DNA from: Diospyros lotus
Taxonomy: Eukaryota; Streptophyta; Magnoliopsida; Ericales; Ebenaceae
Assembly: GCF_014633365.1 (NCBI RefSeq)
Contig: NC_068338.1
Location: 26,166,291 to 26,230,290 of the forward strand
DNA: 64,000 bases
Reading direction: 5' to 3'
The notes under the pieces are model-generated. The model worked only from the letters and a program-made list of their open reading frames with translations. It had not been told where the DNA came from and ran no database searches. The position numbers and the translations under genes were made by a program. Of this stretch, positions 36,404-47,266 are shown piece after piece; within the stretch, counting starts at the first letter, position 1; the number at the start of each line of letters is the position of its first letter.

Positions 36404-38560
36404 CAAGCCATTGACAGAACTATTGAAGAATGAATGGTTCCACTTGAGTAAATAGGCAGAGGGGTCCTTCGAGCTACTTAAAAAAGCTTTGAGTGAAGTT
36501 CCTACACTAAGTCTCCCCAACTTTAGTCAGTCGTTTGTGTTAGGGGCAATATTAATGCAAGGAGGCAAGCCTTTAGCTTTCATTAGCCAAGCACTGTTTT
36601 TTTGCATTTAGTGGCGGTTTTTAACAAAAATTGCCGCTAAGTCAGCGTCGCGGAGCGTTTAGCGACGGTTTTTAGCAACCACTAGAATAACCACCGCTAA
36701 TTTTAAATTTTGCGGTGATTTTAAAAATCGCCGCAAAATTAATAAAAAAAATTAAATTGTTAATTTTAGTCGCGGTTTGAAACCGCCGCTAAAATAAAAA
36801 ATTTATTTTTTTTTAGGCCCGCACAAGCCAGCCCGTCGCGCCCCGCCCTTGCGCACCACGTGGCGATGCTGGAAATTAAATCCCAACATGCTCTCCCCAA
36901 GTTTCGAACCCAAGACCTCTTGTGCGTGCGCGCGCATGCGAACCGCCTGATCTGCGAAAAACTCCTTAACATATATGCACATATATATATTATATACTAA
37001 TCTAACAACTAATTTCCATAATTATATTTTATATTTTTTAATATATATTAAAAATATTTATTAAATGATTATTTTTAAAAGAATAATGGAATAAATTAAA
37101 AATAAATTAATTGAGTTAAATTAAATAAATTAATTTATTAAAAATAAAAAAGAAGATTTTATATATTTTTTAAAAATTATTAAAATTTTATATATTAAAA
37201 TTTTTTTAAATTTTTTTATTTTTTTAAATTATATTTTTAATGAATTTTGTTATTAATTTAAATGCAATTTTATATTTATTTTTAATATTTTATATTTATT
37301 TAATTTTTAATTGTTTTCTTAAGTAAAATTTAATTTTTTTAATGAAAATAATAAATTTTAATATTTCAGATTTTTATTTAATTCTAATTTTAATTTTTTT
37401 TTCAATTTAGCGTGGTTTTCGAAAATCGCTGCTAAATTTAATTTTTTAATGAATTATTTTATTTTATTTTTATTTTTGAATTATTTAATTTTTTTTAAAT
37501 TTAGCGGCGATTTCTCAAAAATCGTTTCTAAATTTAATATTTTTTGAATTTTGCGGCGATTTTTAATTTTTTAATGAATTATTTTATTTTATTTTTATTT
37601 TTAAATTATTTAATTTTTTAAATTTAGCGGCGATTTCTCAAAAACCGTCGCTAAATTTAATATTTTTTGAATTTTGTGGCGGTTTTCAAAAATCGCCGCT
37701 AAATTTAATTTTTTAATGAATTATTTTATTTTATTTTATTTTTGAATTATTTATTTTTTTAAATTTAGCGGCGGTTTCTCAAAAACCGCCGCTAAATTTA
37801 ATATTTTCTAAATTTGGCGGCGGCTTTCGAAAACCACCGCAAATGTTAATTTAATTTTAATTTTAAATTATTTAATTTTTTTTTTAAATTTAGCGACGAT
37901 TTTTGAAAAACTGCCGCTAAATTTAATTTTTTTTGAATTTTGCAGTGGTTTCTCAAAAATCGTCGCAAATGTTAATTTAATTTTAATTTTAATTTTTTTT
38001 AATTTTGCGACGGTTTCTAAGAAACTACTGCGAAAAAGAATTTAATTTTTTTATTATTTAATTATTTTTTAAATTTAGTGACGATTTTTTGAAATCCATC
38101 ACAAAAAAACATGTTTTATTGAATTTTGCGGCGGTTTTATGAAACCGCCGCAAAATTTTAAGAAAACCACCACAAAAATCATATTTTGTAGCGGTTTCAA
38201 AACCGTCGCAAAATACCATGTTTTGCGGCGATTTTTAGAACTGCCGCAAAAAAATCACCGTAAAAAATCAATTTTTTTGTAGTGTCAATGTGTATGATAA
38301 GGAATTATCGGTCGTTCTAATAGTTGTGGAGAAGTGGAAACACTATCTAAAGGGGGGAAAATTCATTATATACTCATCTTCAAAGGAAAGATACATCAAA
38401 ATTAATGGGACTTGATTATGTAATTCAATATAGGAAGGGACATGAGAACAAGGTAGTAGGTGCCCTCTCCCCATGTTTTGAAGAAGGGACATCCACAACC
38501 ATCACTTCTCTCACTCCAGATTGGTACTAGGAAGTGGCATCTAGTTATGATAAAGGAGAA
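36404..38560 (+). pseudogene. Gypsy RNase H remnant, split by a CACTA element
   Basis: 36404-36591 reads KPLTELLKNEWF, FELLKKALSEVPTLSLPNF, LMQGGKPLAFISQAL. The gene resumes after the CACTA (38285) with VYDKELSVVLIVVEKWKHYL and YIQYRKGHENKVV. Stops occur at 36454 and in the second part, so it is non-functional. Confidence 0.8.
36592..38284 (-). mobile_element. CACTA element of hairpin units (family 2), nested in Gypsy pol
   Basis: Left end CACTGTTTTTTTGC, right end CAATTTTTTTGTAGTG. Interior filled with GCGGCGATTT / AAATCGCCGC-type inverted units (36600-36790, 37400-38270). The centre (36815-36965) has the tRNA-like B-box region and an AT-rich stretch. No clean 3-bp target duplication (AAG left, TCA right). 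It is homologous, in reverse orientation, to 39829-41146. Confidence 0.82.
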
Positions 38561-38599
38561 TGGACTAAGGAGCTAATGGAGCAGTTAATCCTTGATCGC

Positions 38600-39306
38600 T
38601 CTAGTAGATAAGGATACACACTTGGCAATGGTTTGATCAGGTATAAAAGGAGGTTAGTGATCGAGGATAATGACTCCATCAAGAATAGGATATTGAAGGC
38701 CCTACATGAGTCCCTAGTTGGGGGACATTCGAGGATACAAAACACCTATTGCAGGATCAAACAGCTTTTCTATTGGCCTAAGTTGAAGAAAACAATTAAG
38801 GAGTATGTGATGACGTGATGTTTACAACAGATGTAAGCATGAGAATATACACCCCCTTAGCCTATTGCAACCATTACTCATACCTGAATAGGCGTGGACT
38901 CATATCAATATGGATTTTGTGGAAGGCCTGCCTAAGTCCGAGGGAAAGGTCTGTATCCTTGTGGTGGTTGATGGACTGATGAAGTATGCCTACTTTCTTA
39001 GCTTAACCCATCCCTTCATGGCCCAAGAGGTAGCTAGGGCATTTTTAAACCAAGTGGGGAAGTTACATGGACTGCCTCAAACGATTGTCTCAGACATGGA
39101 TAAAATTTTTACGAGTTTATTGTGGAAGGAGCTAATGAAGTCCCTAGAAACACACCTACACATGTCCTCGGCCTACCATCTGAAAACAGATGGGTAGACT
39201 AAGCGAGTAAATCTGTGCTTGGAAACGTATTTGAGGTGTTTGTGTTTTGTGCATCTAATTGGGTGGCACAAATGGCTACCCTTGGCCCAATGGTGGTACA
39301 ATTTTG
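38600..39306 (+). pseudogene. Gypsy integrase remnant
   Basis: Zinc-binding region (LHESLVGGHSRIQNTYCRIK, FYWPKLKKTIKEYV) then the catalytic core: NMDFVEGLPKSEGK (first Asp), IVSDMDKIF (second Asp), SAYHLKTDG then a stop, then TKRVN, where relatives have TDGQTERVN; the catalytic Glu is Lys. LPLAQWWYN follows and is cut at 39304 by LTR-like sequence. No chromodomain or 3' LTR is found. Confidence 0.88.
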
Positions 39307-39500
39307 TCATAAACCTAGGGTATAGCCTAAGGTTGGATTGGAAATTAGAAGAATGAAGGGAGAATTTAAAAGAAGAATAGGGAAGAACAGAAAGTGAGGG
39401 AGGGAAAGATCAAGAGAGAGAGAGAGTTTAGAGGAAGGAAAATCAAACGGAATTCGAGAGAGAGAGAGAGTTTAGAGGAAGGAAAATCAAACGGAATTCA
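39305..39500. mobile_element. LTR-like fragment at the end of the Gypsy element
   Basis: TGTCATAAACCTAGGGTATA at 39305 resembles the start of the solo LTR at 35989. It ends in a two-copy 43-44 bp tandem repeat (39413-39500; unit contains TTTAGAGGAAGGAAAATC). No matching right end was identified. Confidence 0.55.
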
Positions 39501-39828
39501 CTGGTCACATTTGGTAATAGCTAGAACACCTTCCTCTTCCGAGTCGCTAACTACAACAGAGCTCTCGTACAGGCCTTCTACTTTGGTAGGGAGTCTCCTA
39601 GTCGTCCACATTAACACCAGCGGAATTCACTATCACATTGAAACTTCCGCACCCGTCGTCCACTTCGATCGCAAAACTCATGGCGGTCTGCATTGCCCTT
39701 CGACGGACTTCTGCCTACTCATGAACGCTAGTCCATTCGTGTCGTCTCAAGTTAGCTCGCCTATCAACACCGTTCAGGCCGAAATTGAAAATGCGATCAT
39801 GGAGACTTATGATCGCATCACCTGATTT
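39501..39828 (+). other. Sequence of unknown origin with an open frame
   Basis: The frame that runs through 39394-39825 gives HINTSGIHYHIETSAPVVHF and VSSPINTVQAEIENAIMETY. The base composition is more GC-rich than the surroundings. It may be the leader or gag start of the element whose LTR lies at 39305, or host DNA. Not recognised. Confidence 0.3.
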
Positions 39829-41146
39829 CACTACAAAAAAATTGATTTTTTACGACAATTTTAAAAATTGCCGCAAAACATGGTATTTTGCGGCGGTTTC
39901 TTTAAAATTTTGCGGCGGTTTCAAAAAATTGCCGCAAAATTCAGTAAAACATGTTTTTTGGCGGCGGTTTTTAAAAATTGTCGCTAAATTTAAAAAATAA
40001 TTAAATAATAAAAAAATTAAATTCGTTTTCGCGGCGATTTTTAAAAATCGCTGCTAAATTTAAAAAAAATTAAATAATTTAAAATTAAAATTAAATTAAC
40101 ATTTGCGGTGGTTTTCAAAAACCGTCGCAAAATTCCAAAAAAAATAAATTTAGCGGCGGTTTTTCAAAAATCGCCGCTAAATTTAAAAAAATTAAATAAT
40201 TTAAAATTAAAATTAAATTAACATTTGCGGCGGTTTTCAAAAACCGCCGCAAAATTCAAAAGAAAATAAATTTAGCGGTGGTTTTTCAAAAATCGCCGCT
40301 AAATTTAAAAAAAAATTAAATAATTTAAAATTAAAAAAAATAAAATAATTCATTAAAAAATTAAATTTAGCGGCAGTTTTCGAAAACTGCCGCTAAATTG
40401 AAAAAAAAATAAAAATTAAATTAAATAAAAATCTGAAATATTAAAATTCATTATTTTCATTAAAAAAAATTAAATTTTTCTTAAGAAAATAATTAAAAAT
40501 TAAATAAATATAAAATATTAAAAATAAATATAAAATTGCATTTAAATTAATAGCAAAATTCATTAAAAATATAATTTAAAAAAATAAAAATAAATTTAAA
40601 AACATTTTAATATATAAAATTTTAATAATTTTTAAAAAATATATAAAATCTTCTTTTTTATTTTTAATCAATTAATTTATTTAATTTAACTCAATTAATT
40701 TATTTTTAATTTATTCTATTATTATTTTAAAAATAATCAATTAATAAATATTTTTAATATATATTAAAAAATATAAAATATAATTCTAAAAATTAGTTGT
40801 TAGATTAGTATATAATTTATATATATGCATATATGTTAAGGATGTATTCGCAGATCAAGCGGTTCGTGCGCGCGCGCTCGCATAAGCGGTCTCAGGTTCG
40901 AAACTTGGGAAGAGCATGGTTGAATTTAATTTCCAGCATCGCCACGTGGCGCGCAGGGGTGGGGCGGGCTGGCTTGTGCGGTCCGTAAAAAAATAATATT
41001 TTAATTTTAGAATTAAATTATTAATTTTAGCGGCGATTTCCGCTAAATATTACAGAAACCGCTGCTAAATGACTTATTTAGCGATGGTAAAAATCGTCGC
41101 AAAATTTAAAATTAGCGGTGGTTATTCCAGTGGTTGCTGAAAACCA
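39829..41146 (+). mobile_element. CACTA element of hairpin units (family 2), right end missing
   Basis: Starts CACTACAAAAAAATTGATTT, the inverse of the right end of 36592-38284, and aligns with that element in reverse along its length, including a tRNA-like block at 40840-40960. It stops at GTTGCTGAAAACCACC, about 90 bp short of the partner's other terminus, where LTR-like sequence begins. Confidence 0.8.
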
Positions 41147-43534
41147 CCCATTGTACTTAAGTGCATCAAGAGGATAAAAACTCACATTCAATATGGAGCC
41201 AACCTGCCGAGCTATGGCCACCTCGTCCCGTGCCAGGTGCTCTAGGGTACCATTCCCTCCGCGCAAAATAATAGGTGCGCAAAATTTAATAACAATGGTA
41301 TATATATCATATTTTGACATACCATTTATGAAATCACGCAAGGTTACCGACCTTGATGCCATGCTCTCAAATGCATAAAAAGTATTCACATGGTTTAATA
41401 TCACGTATTGATGACAAATATACCTCCACAAAAAGTCTCAAATTTATGATTTGAGTTCCCATGCAACTAAAAGAGCCACATCAAGTACATTAGCCCTATT
41501 AATCTTTACACACAGTGGCATTTAATTTATTGGTCGTATTCCAATAATTATTAAAAATACAAGAAAAATTTTGGTATGAATTCTCATAAATTTGGACATA
41601 TTCAAAAATCATTTAATAGCTAATTAAACAATGCTCATGGCAATATACAATGGGTGCGTGGGTGTTAAATGTGTATACATAATATACATATATATATATA
41701 TTATTTGGGTGCTCTTGAACTTATAAAAAATAGCAACACACATATACATATATATATATATATATATTTTAAGGGCCTTACGCTAGTTTTTTTTTTAAAC
41801 TCACAGAGAATGGCAAACCTACATATACATATATATATATATTATTTAAGTGCTCTTAAACTTACTTTTAACTTACAGAGAATATTAAACATATATAACA
41901 TATATATATATGTGTGTATTATTAAGTGCCTTACGCTGGTTTTTTAAACTTACAGAGAATAGCAAATCTACATATACATATACATATATATATTATTTAA
42001 GTGCTCTTAAACTTATTTTTAACTTACAGAGACTATTAAACATATATAACATATATATATATATGTGTATCATTCAGTGCCTTACGCTTACAGTGAGTGC
42101 AGGGGAGGGATTTAAATAAAACAGAGAGGGAGAGAGAGAGAGGCTGCACTGCGCGCATATGAACATGTGTATGAGCACATAAATGATGGGTTGGCTGGAA
42201 CGGAAACAGGGCAATCTAAGATAGCTAATCGGTTATGTATATGTGTATAGATGTATATGTGGGTCACTCAGTTGGGATAACAGTGGAGTTGATTGGTATG
42301 TATATGTATACAAATATATATGTGGGTCACTCGGCTGGGCCATCAATGGAGGCTGTTTGTATATGTATATATATATATATATATAAGATTCAAAAAGGCA
42401 TGGGGGAATATGTAAATGGAGCAGGCTGGGTTTATATCCTGATGGTTTCAGCAAGCTTACGATTATTGGGTCGGATGACCAGCTTATATAGATACAAAAA
42501 TGAGCAAATCTTTGCATCTTCATCTACCCAAAAAAAAAAATTGCCATTCACAGAAGGAAAACTTAGGGTGAAATGAGACCCCATTGGAGACCACAACGAG
42601 ATCCAAAACCAACTGGAAAGTCGTAGCACAATGATTCAGAATGTATAATCCACAAGCTAACATTCACTGCATACAACGCAATATATGGATTTATATATAT
42701 GGACAAGCATAGGTGAAGAAGGAACTCACTGGGATAGAGAACGTTCTATGTATACTTATATATATATATATATTTACATAGGGACATTCCTGGCTGAATA
42801 AGAACTCCATAATGAATCAACATGTTGATACTTATATATATATATATATAGCGAGTTTGGAACAAAGGTTAACAATGGAGATTAACAACTTGGAGAAATA
42901 GCATAAGAAAACTTGCTGAAGTTTAAAAAGACTGCAAACAGAGGAACTTGCCTGATGGAATGCGCAAACTCAACCAGCAACGAGAACACACAGCAAGCAA
43001 TGAAGAAGAAAGGCAATGCAATAGTAGGGGCACATGGGTATATAGGCGCTGAAAAAAAATGGGGTTATGGTTTGAGCATAAAGTAAAAGGCACAGCAAGA
43101 GAAGGCTGCTACTGTCCCCCTCAAAAAGACTGAGTTGCCCCTCCTTTATCTCATTACAAAGAATCTTTTAGGACATTCTTGATATTTGAGACATATTTTA
43201 AATTTCCATTTTTCCTTTTCTGGCTCACATGGAATTCAATTCTCCTTCATCATTGGGCCCAAGCCCAACCCAACAATTCATTTAACCCACCTAATAAACC
43301 CATGAACTCATTTAACTATTTAAATAGAGCTCAAAACATCAATTTCCTAAATTCTTAAAAATTAGACCCATACACTTAAATTCATGATCACATGCACTAA
43401 GAAAATTTCATATTAATCCAAAATCATTTTATGCCATCAAAATAAATTGTTAAAATACTTTGACCCACATTTAGAATGCCCTTGAATTAAAATTAAATAT
43501 TAAAACACCTAGACCCAATTTAGGGTCATTACAC
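41147..43534. mobile_element. LTR-like, microsatellite-rich block
   Basis: Ends GGGTCATTACA at 43534, like the TTACA ends of the long LTRs at 594 and 18094. Has several AT microsatellites (41756-41768, 42367-42384, 42760-42772, 42836-42850). The frame read from 41431 down to 41078 is free of stops but has no domain. No start boundary was found; probably a truncated solo LTR inserted in the LTR at 43535-43889. Confidence 0.5.
41690..42095. repeat. Tandem repeat, three diverged units of about 145 bp
   Basis: Units marked by TGCTCTTGAACTT (41709), TGCTCTTAAACTT (41850) and TGCTCTTAAACTT (42002). Each is followed by an ACATATAC/TATATA tract, GCCTTACGCT and ACAGAGAATGGCAAA-like words. Confidence 0.7.
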
Positions 43535-43889
43535 TGTTCTTCGTCTCATATCTCTGTGATCGTTCTTGTTCCTTGGTGGATCTTGTGGTGAACGTTACCT
43601 GTGTGGTTTTGGGAGAAGATTGGTGTACTGGCCGAGAGGGTTTAGGGTTCCGATTTGGGGTCTTGTGTGGCTTGTCCTTTGTGAGCTTCCGTGAGGCTTG
43701 GTGTCCCTATTTTGGTGTTACCTGGGTGGTATAATCTGGACTGACCCAGATCTGAGCCTTGACAAGTTATTTACAGGGAGTTTCTCTTGTTCTATCATGT
43801 TCTTGGCTGATTTGTTCGATATCTATTTGGTTTGATTATATATTGCTCTAACCTCCTTTCTGTTTTGAATTACATTATCTTCCGCAACA
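43535..43889 (+). mobile_element. 3' part of a Copia-family LTR inside FAR-c exon 1
   Basis: Shares CTTGTTCCTTGGTGGATC, TACCTG(G)GTGGTA and TTTACAGGGAGTT blocks, in the same order, with the LTRs at 17319 and 54450. It ends CTTCCGCAACA directly against FAR-c codon 5. Its 5' part is replaced by another element ending GGGTCATTACA at 43534. Confidence 0.75.
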
Positions 43890-44010
43890 CTAGGCAACTC
43901 CATTGAAGAAGAAAATGATAAGCAGGAAGAGAGAGAGAGGGAGAGAGAGCCCAAGAAACAGGAAAGACGACGAGAGAGCTCAAGTGAAGAAGCCCAATAA
44001 CAGTAGTTCA
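43890..44010 (-). pseudogene. FAR-c remnant: leader and first 14 coding bases of exon 1
   Basis: On the minus strand the FAR leader runs to ATG at 43903-43901 and then gives M-E-L-P plus two bases (43903-43890), as in FAR-b. At 43889 the sequence switches to an LTR end (terminal CAACA on the plus strand). The leader at 43904-44010 matches FAR-b 23017-23113 closely, including the CT repeat. No further FAR-c exon is recognisable to the left (27-43.5 kb), so the coding region is lost. What remains is a promoter and leader facing a retrotransposon LTR. Confidence 0.85.
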
Positions 44011-44018
44011 TATATATA
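44010..44018 (-). promoter_or_regulatory. TATA box of the FAR-c remnant
   Basis: TATATATA at the same distance from the ATG as in FAR-b. It is kept although the gene body is gone. Confidence 0.55.
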
Positions 44019-44385
44019 GCTGATGATGCTCAAAATGGTACACAGGATGGAGTGCACGCAATTCCTTAGATTTTAGGTCTAAGAAATACTAATTTAATTA
44101 ATATGTGGATTGCTTTCACAAATGGTTATAGACATTTTGTTTCAACAAATGTATCCTGTAAACCCAAACAATTAGACTCAAATTAATACAATTATTAAAG
44201 ATAAAAATTGATAAATGTGTTTTTAAGTGTAATGTCATGTGTCTCTGAATCATTTAATTTGTGTTTTTAATAATGATTAATTGTTACTAAAGATATAACT
44301 ATGAACACAAGTGAACAGGACAAATATATATGCCCTCTTTGCAATATATGCATTCTTTCGGCTCGTATCTCTATTTATATCTATA

Positions 44386-44388
44386 GCG

Positions 44389-44429
<41 letters not shown>

Positions 44430-44430
44430 C
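44386..44430. repeat. (ATT)n microsatellite
   Basis: About 13 uninterrupted ATT units upstream of FAR-c; FAR-b has only two or three at the same place (24532-24546). Confidence 0.9.
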
Positions 44431-45114
44431 AAATTACACATATTGTACCATTAAGGGACATATAGTAAAATATTTCGAGACATATATTTATATTAATGCC
44501 AATTTAGCTCTAATTATTTGGCTCTAAGACTTCGGACAAAAATCATAGCAGATCAATTATATGGTTTTTGCATTATAAAACCACGGAGTTCAATAGAATT
44601 TTATGATTTCAAAAAATAATACTAACATTTGTTTCAAAAGTCAATTTTTGAAACAATTTTATGAGAAATTTATCGAATTTACAAACTTAGTGAGGTGAGA
44701 AATTTAAATATTAATTTATATAAATATTTTAAATAAATATTAAATATTTAAGTTGATTAAAAATACAGAAAAAGTTAAAAATAATGTAATTAATAATAAT
44801 GGCATTTTCTGATATATGAGCTAAAATAAATTAATATATATTTTGTCACTCACAGAAGCAACAGTCTTCATAAAACTCCGTACAGATTCATTTAATATAT
44901 ATTTTGATGTTAATTTGGATGTCTTCAACACAAATTGGAGGCCTTTTCTTTGACCTCCAATTTGTGTGTATTTTTTTTGCCCTAACCTCAAGGACACTAC
45001 TTGTGTGGGCGTTAGGTTCATAATTATTGTCTATTGATGACTTCTGCACTGAAAAATATTTGTGAAGATGATTTATAAGACTCAAAATTCTTATACCATT
45101 TTCTTTTCTTTTCA

Positions 45115-46079
45115 GGTAGCATTTGTTAAAATGAGTAAAATAAAAGAGTATCAAGATAAAATTGAAATATTTTCTAAATCAAAATATAAAATGGTAAAAA
45201 TAAGGTTGGGAAGTATTCTAAAATTTATACCATATTGTTTATTAATTTTTTTGAAATTTAATGAGAATTATACTTTTTTTCTATATGTTTGTTAAATGCA
45301 TATGATAAACACCAGGATAAGGTTTTTTTATTAAAATATCTCTATTACAAAATTCATTTAAAACTGTATATTAACATCAACAACAAATTTATGATTAAAA
45401 TAGTATTTCATGATTTATGTGAACTGTTAAAAAATAAAAATAAAAAATAGTGTTTTATTTTCTAAATTAATGTTCAAAAATAGATTCTGAAAAGACTTAG
45501 TAACTAAAAATGATTATTGGTAAAATTACAATAATTCCACATAGATAATTAAAATTGTCAAAACATATTTTCATAATAGTTAATAAAATATAAAATTGAA
45601 TGAAATAATTTAAAAAATCCGTGAAAAGAATTTGTATTAGATAATAAAATATAGAGAGAGAGAGAGAGAGAGATAAATTTAAAATTTTAAAATCAGTGAA
45701 AGGAATAATTTCATTTAAATTTTAAAAAATTTCAAAATATATGGAAATTTAAAAATATATTAAATGACATTAATTATAAGAATTAAATAAATAAGTTCTT
45801 TTAAAATCAATCTTATTGTAAAAATAAGACTTAATAAATTTAAATTTTAAAAATATATTAAATGACATTATATTATTCTATAAGGGACATATGAGTAATT
45901 TAGGCTTATTTGTAAAATGTCAAATAAATTTATCTATAAAAAATAAAATAAGAAATCACGTGAAGATTTTTTTGGGGAATGTCAGATAAGTTTAACAAAT
46001 ACATTGAAAATGAAAAATATTCTAAATACTTTCCATATTTAACATTTTTCACCTTATATCTTAATTAACAAATATTACC
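45115..46079. mobile_element. Old PIF/Harbinger-like MITE, copy B
   Basis: 965 bp, GGTAGCATTTGTTAAAATGA to AACAAATATTACC, flanked by TCA on both sides (45112-45114, 46080-46082). Related to 11115-11905; same insertion as 366-3917. Contains a GA repeat at 45653-45672. Confidence 0.65.
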
Positions 46080-46082
46080 TCA

Positions 46083-47266
46083 ATAAATGGAATTCACGTC
46101 TATTCTTATATTACAACTCCTTCTAATCCAGCCTTTGCATTTGAAGGCATTGGGTGACATGGGTTGATAGAAAAACTATGGTTGGTTGGTCAGTTATTTA
46201 TTAAATAGAAACAAAATATAACAAGTTCATGAAAACTGCAACCCGATTTAAGAATATTTGTGGCTCTAGGTGAGAATTACCTTGGTGGTCTTTTAATAAT
46301 ATAAATAAATATTAAAAATTATTTAATTTTTACTTTACTTGCTTTTTGAGATACAAAATTACTCATTAAATTTTTGTATTCAAGTTCAGAAAATAAATAA
46401 TTTTCAATAACATAGGCAAGAGAAAAAAATTTGAAAATGTAAGACTTAAATAAGCAAAAAATGTGAAGAATCCACAATCAAAGTCTTACAACTTAAAAAG
46501 TCATCGATTCACTTTTTTTTTTCTTTAATGCCCAGATCAATGGAGATTTCTCAAATGAAATTTTTGTCATCCCAAGAATCATCTTATCAAATTGCCCTCC
46601 TAAAATTACGTCACTTTTTGTCTTCTTTTTTTTTTTTTTTTTCTATTACGTTACTGATTTATACCTCACTATTCATTATATAATATTAAAAAATTATTAG
46701 TGAACTTGGGGAGTTGGGAGTCTTCTTGTCTAAATGACATTTTACTATTCACTACTTAACATTGAAAAATAATTTATAGACATAAGGAATAGGGGTGTTC
46801 GTCTAAATAATATAACAAAATAAACAAAATATGAATTTAAATAAAAATTAATATAAAATAGAATTAATAATTGTACATTTCAAAAATTAAAAAATACATT
46901 TTAATTAATAATTTTACGTTTCAAAAATAAAAAATACATTTTAATTAATAAGTGATCAATTTTGGGACCGTTTTTTTTTGGGAGCCCTAAGCATAGGTCT
47001 TAGTGGCCTATGCTTTGAACTGGGGTTGGATACAAGTGACAGATGATGATTATCGTTAATAAGTTAGACAAACCAAACAAGGGAAAAGTCGAATTCGTTT
47101 TATATTTTTTCTAAGTATGAAATTAAGTAGGGTTTCCACCAATACTTATTTTTAGTGAATTTATATTATAAATTTAAGAGAAATATTTTTCCGCATGATT
47201 GAGATTTAGCATAATTTAGAGAGTATATTCCCTTCATCTATAAATCATATTCACTTCTATTAACTT
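46083..47266. other. Intergenic AT-rich spacer, copy B
   Basis: No gene seen. Matches 3921-5063. Confidence 0.6.

Noticed and set aside
36592..38284. CRISPR-like array of regularly spaced short repeats
   Set aside because: Repeats are inverted hairpin units inside a CACTA transposon in a plant genome; spacers are AT-rich and related to each other.
41078..41431. 117-codon minus-strand frame at the CACTA/LTR junction
   Set aside because: Runs across the junction of two elements and shows no domain; treated as LTR sequence.
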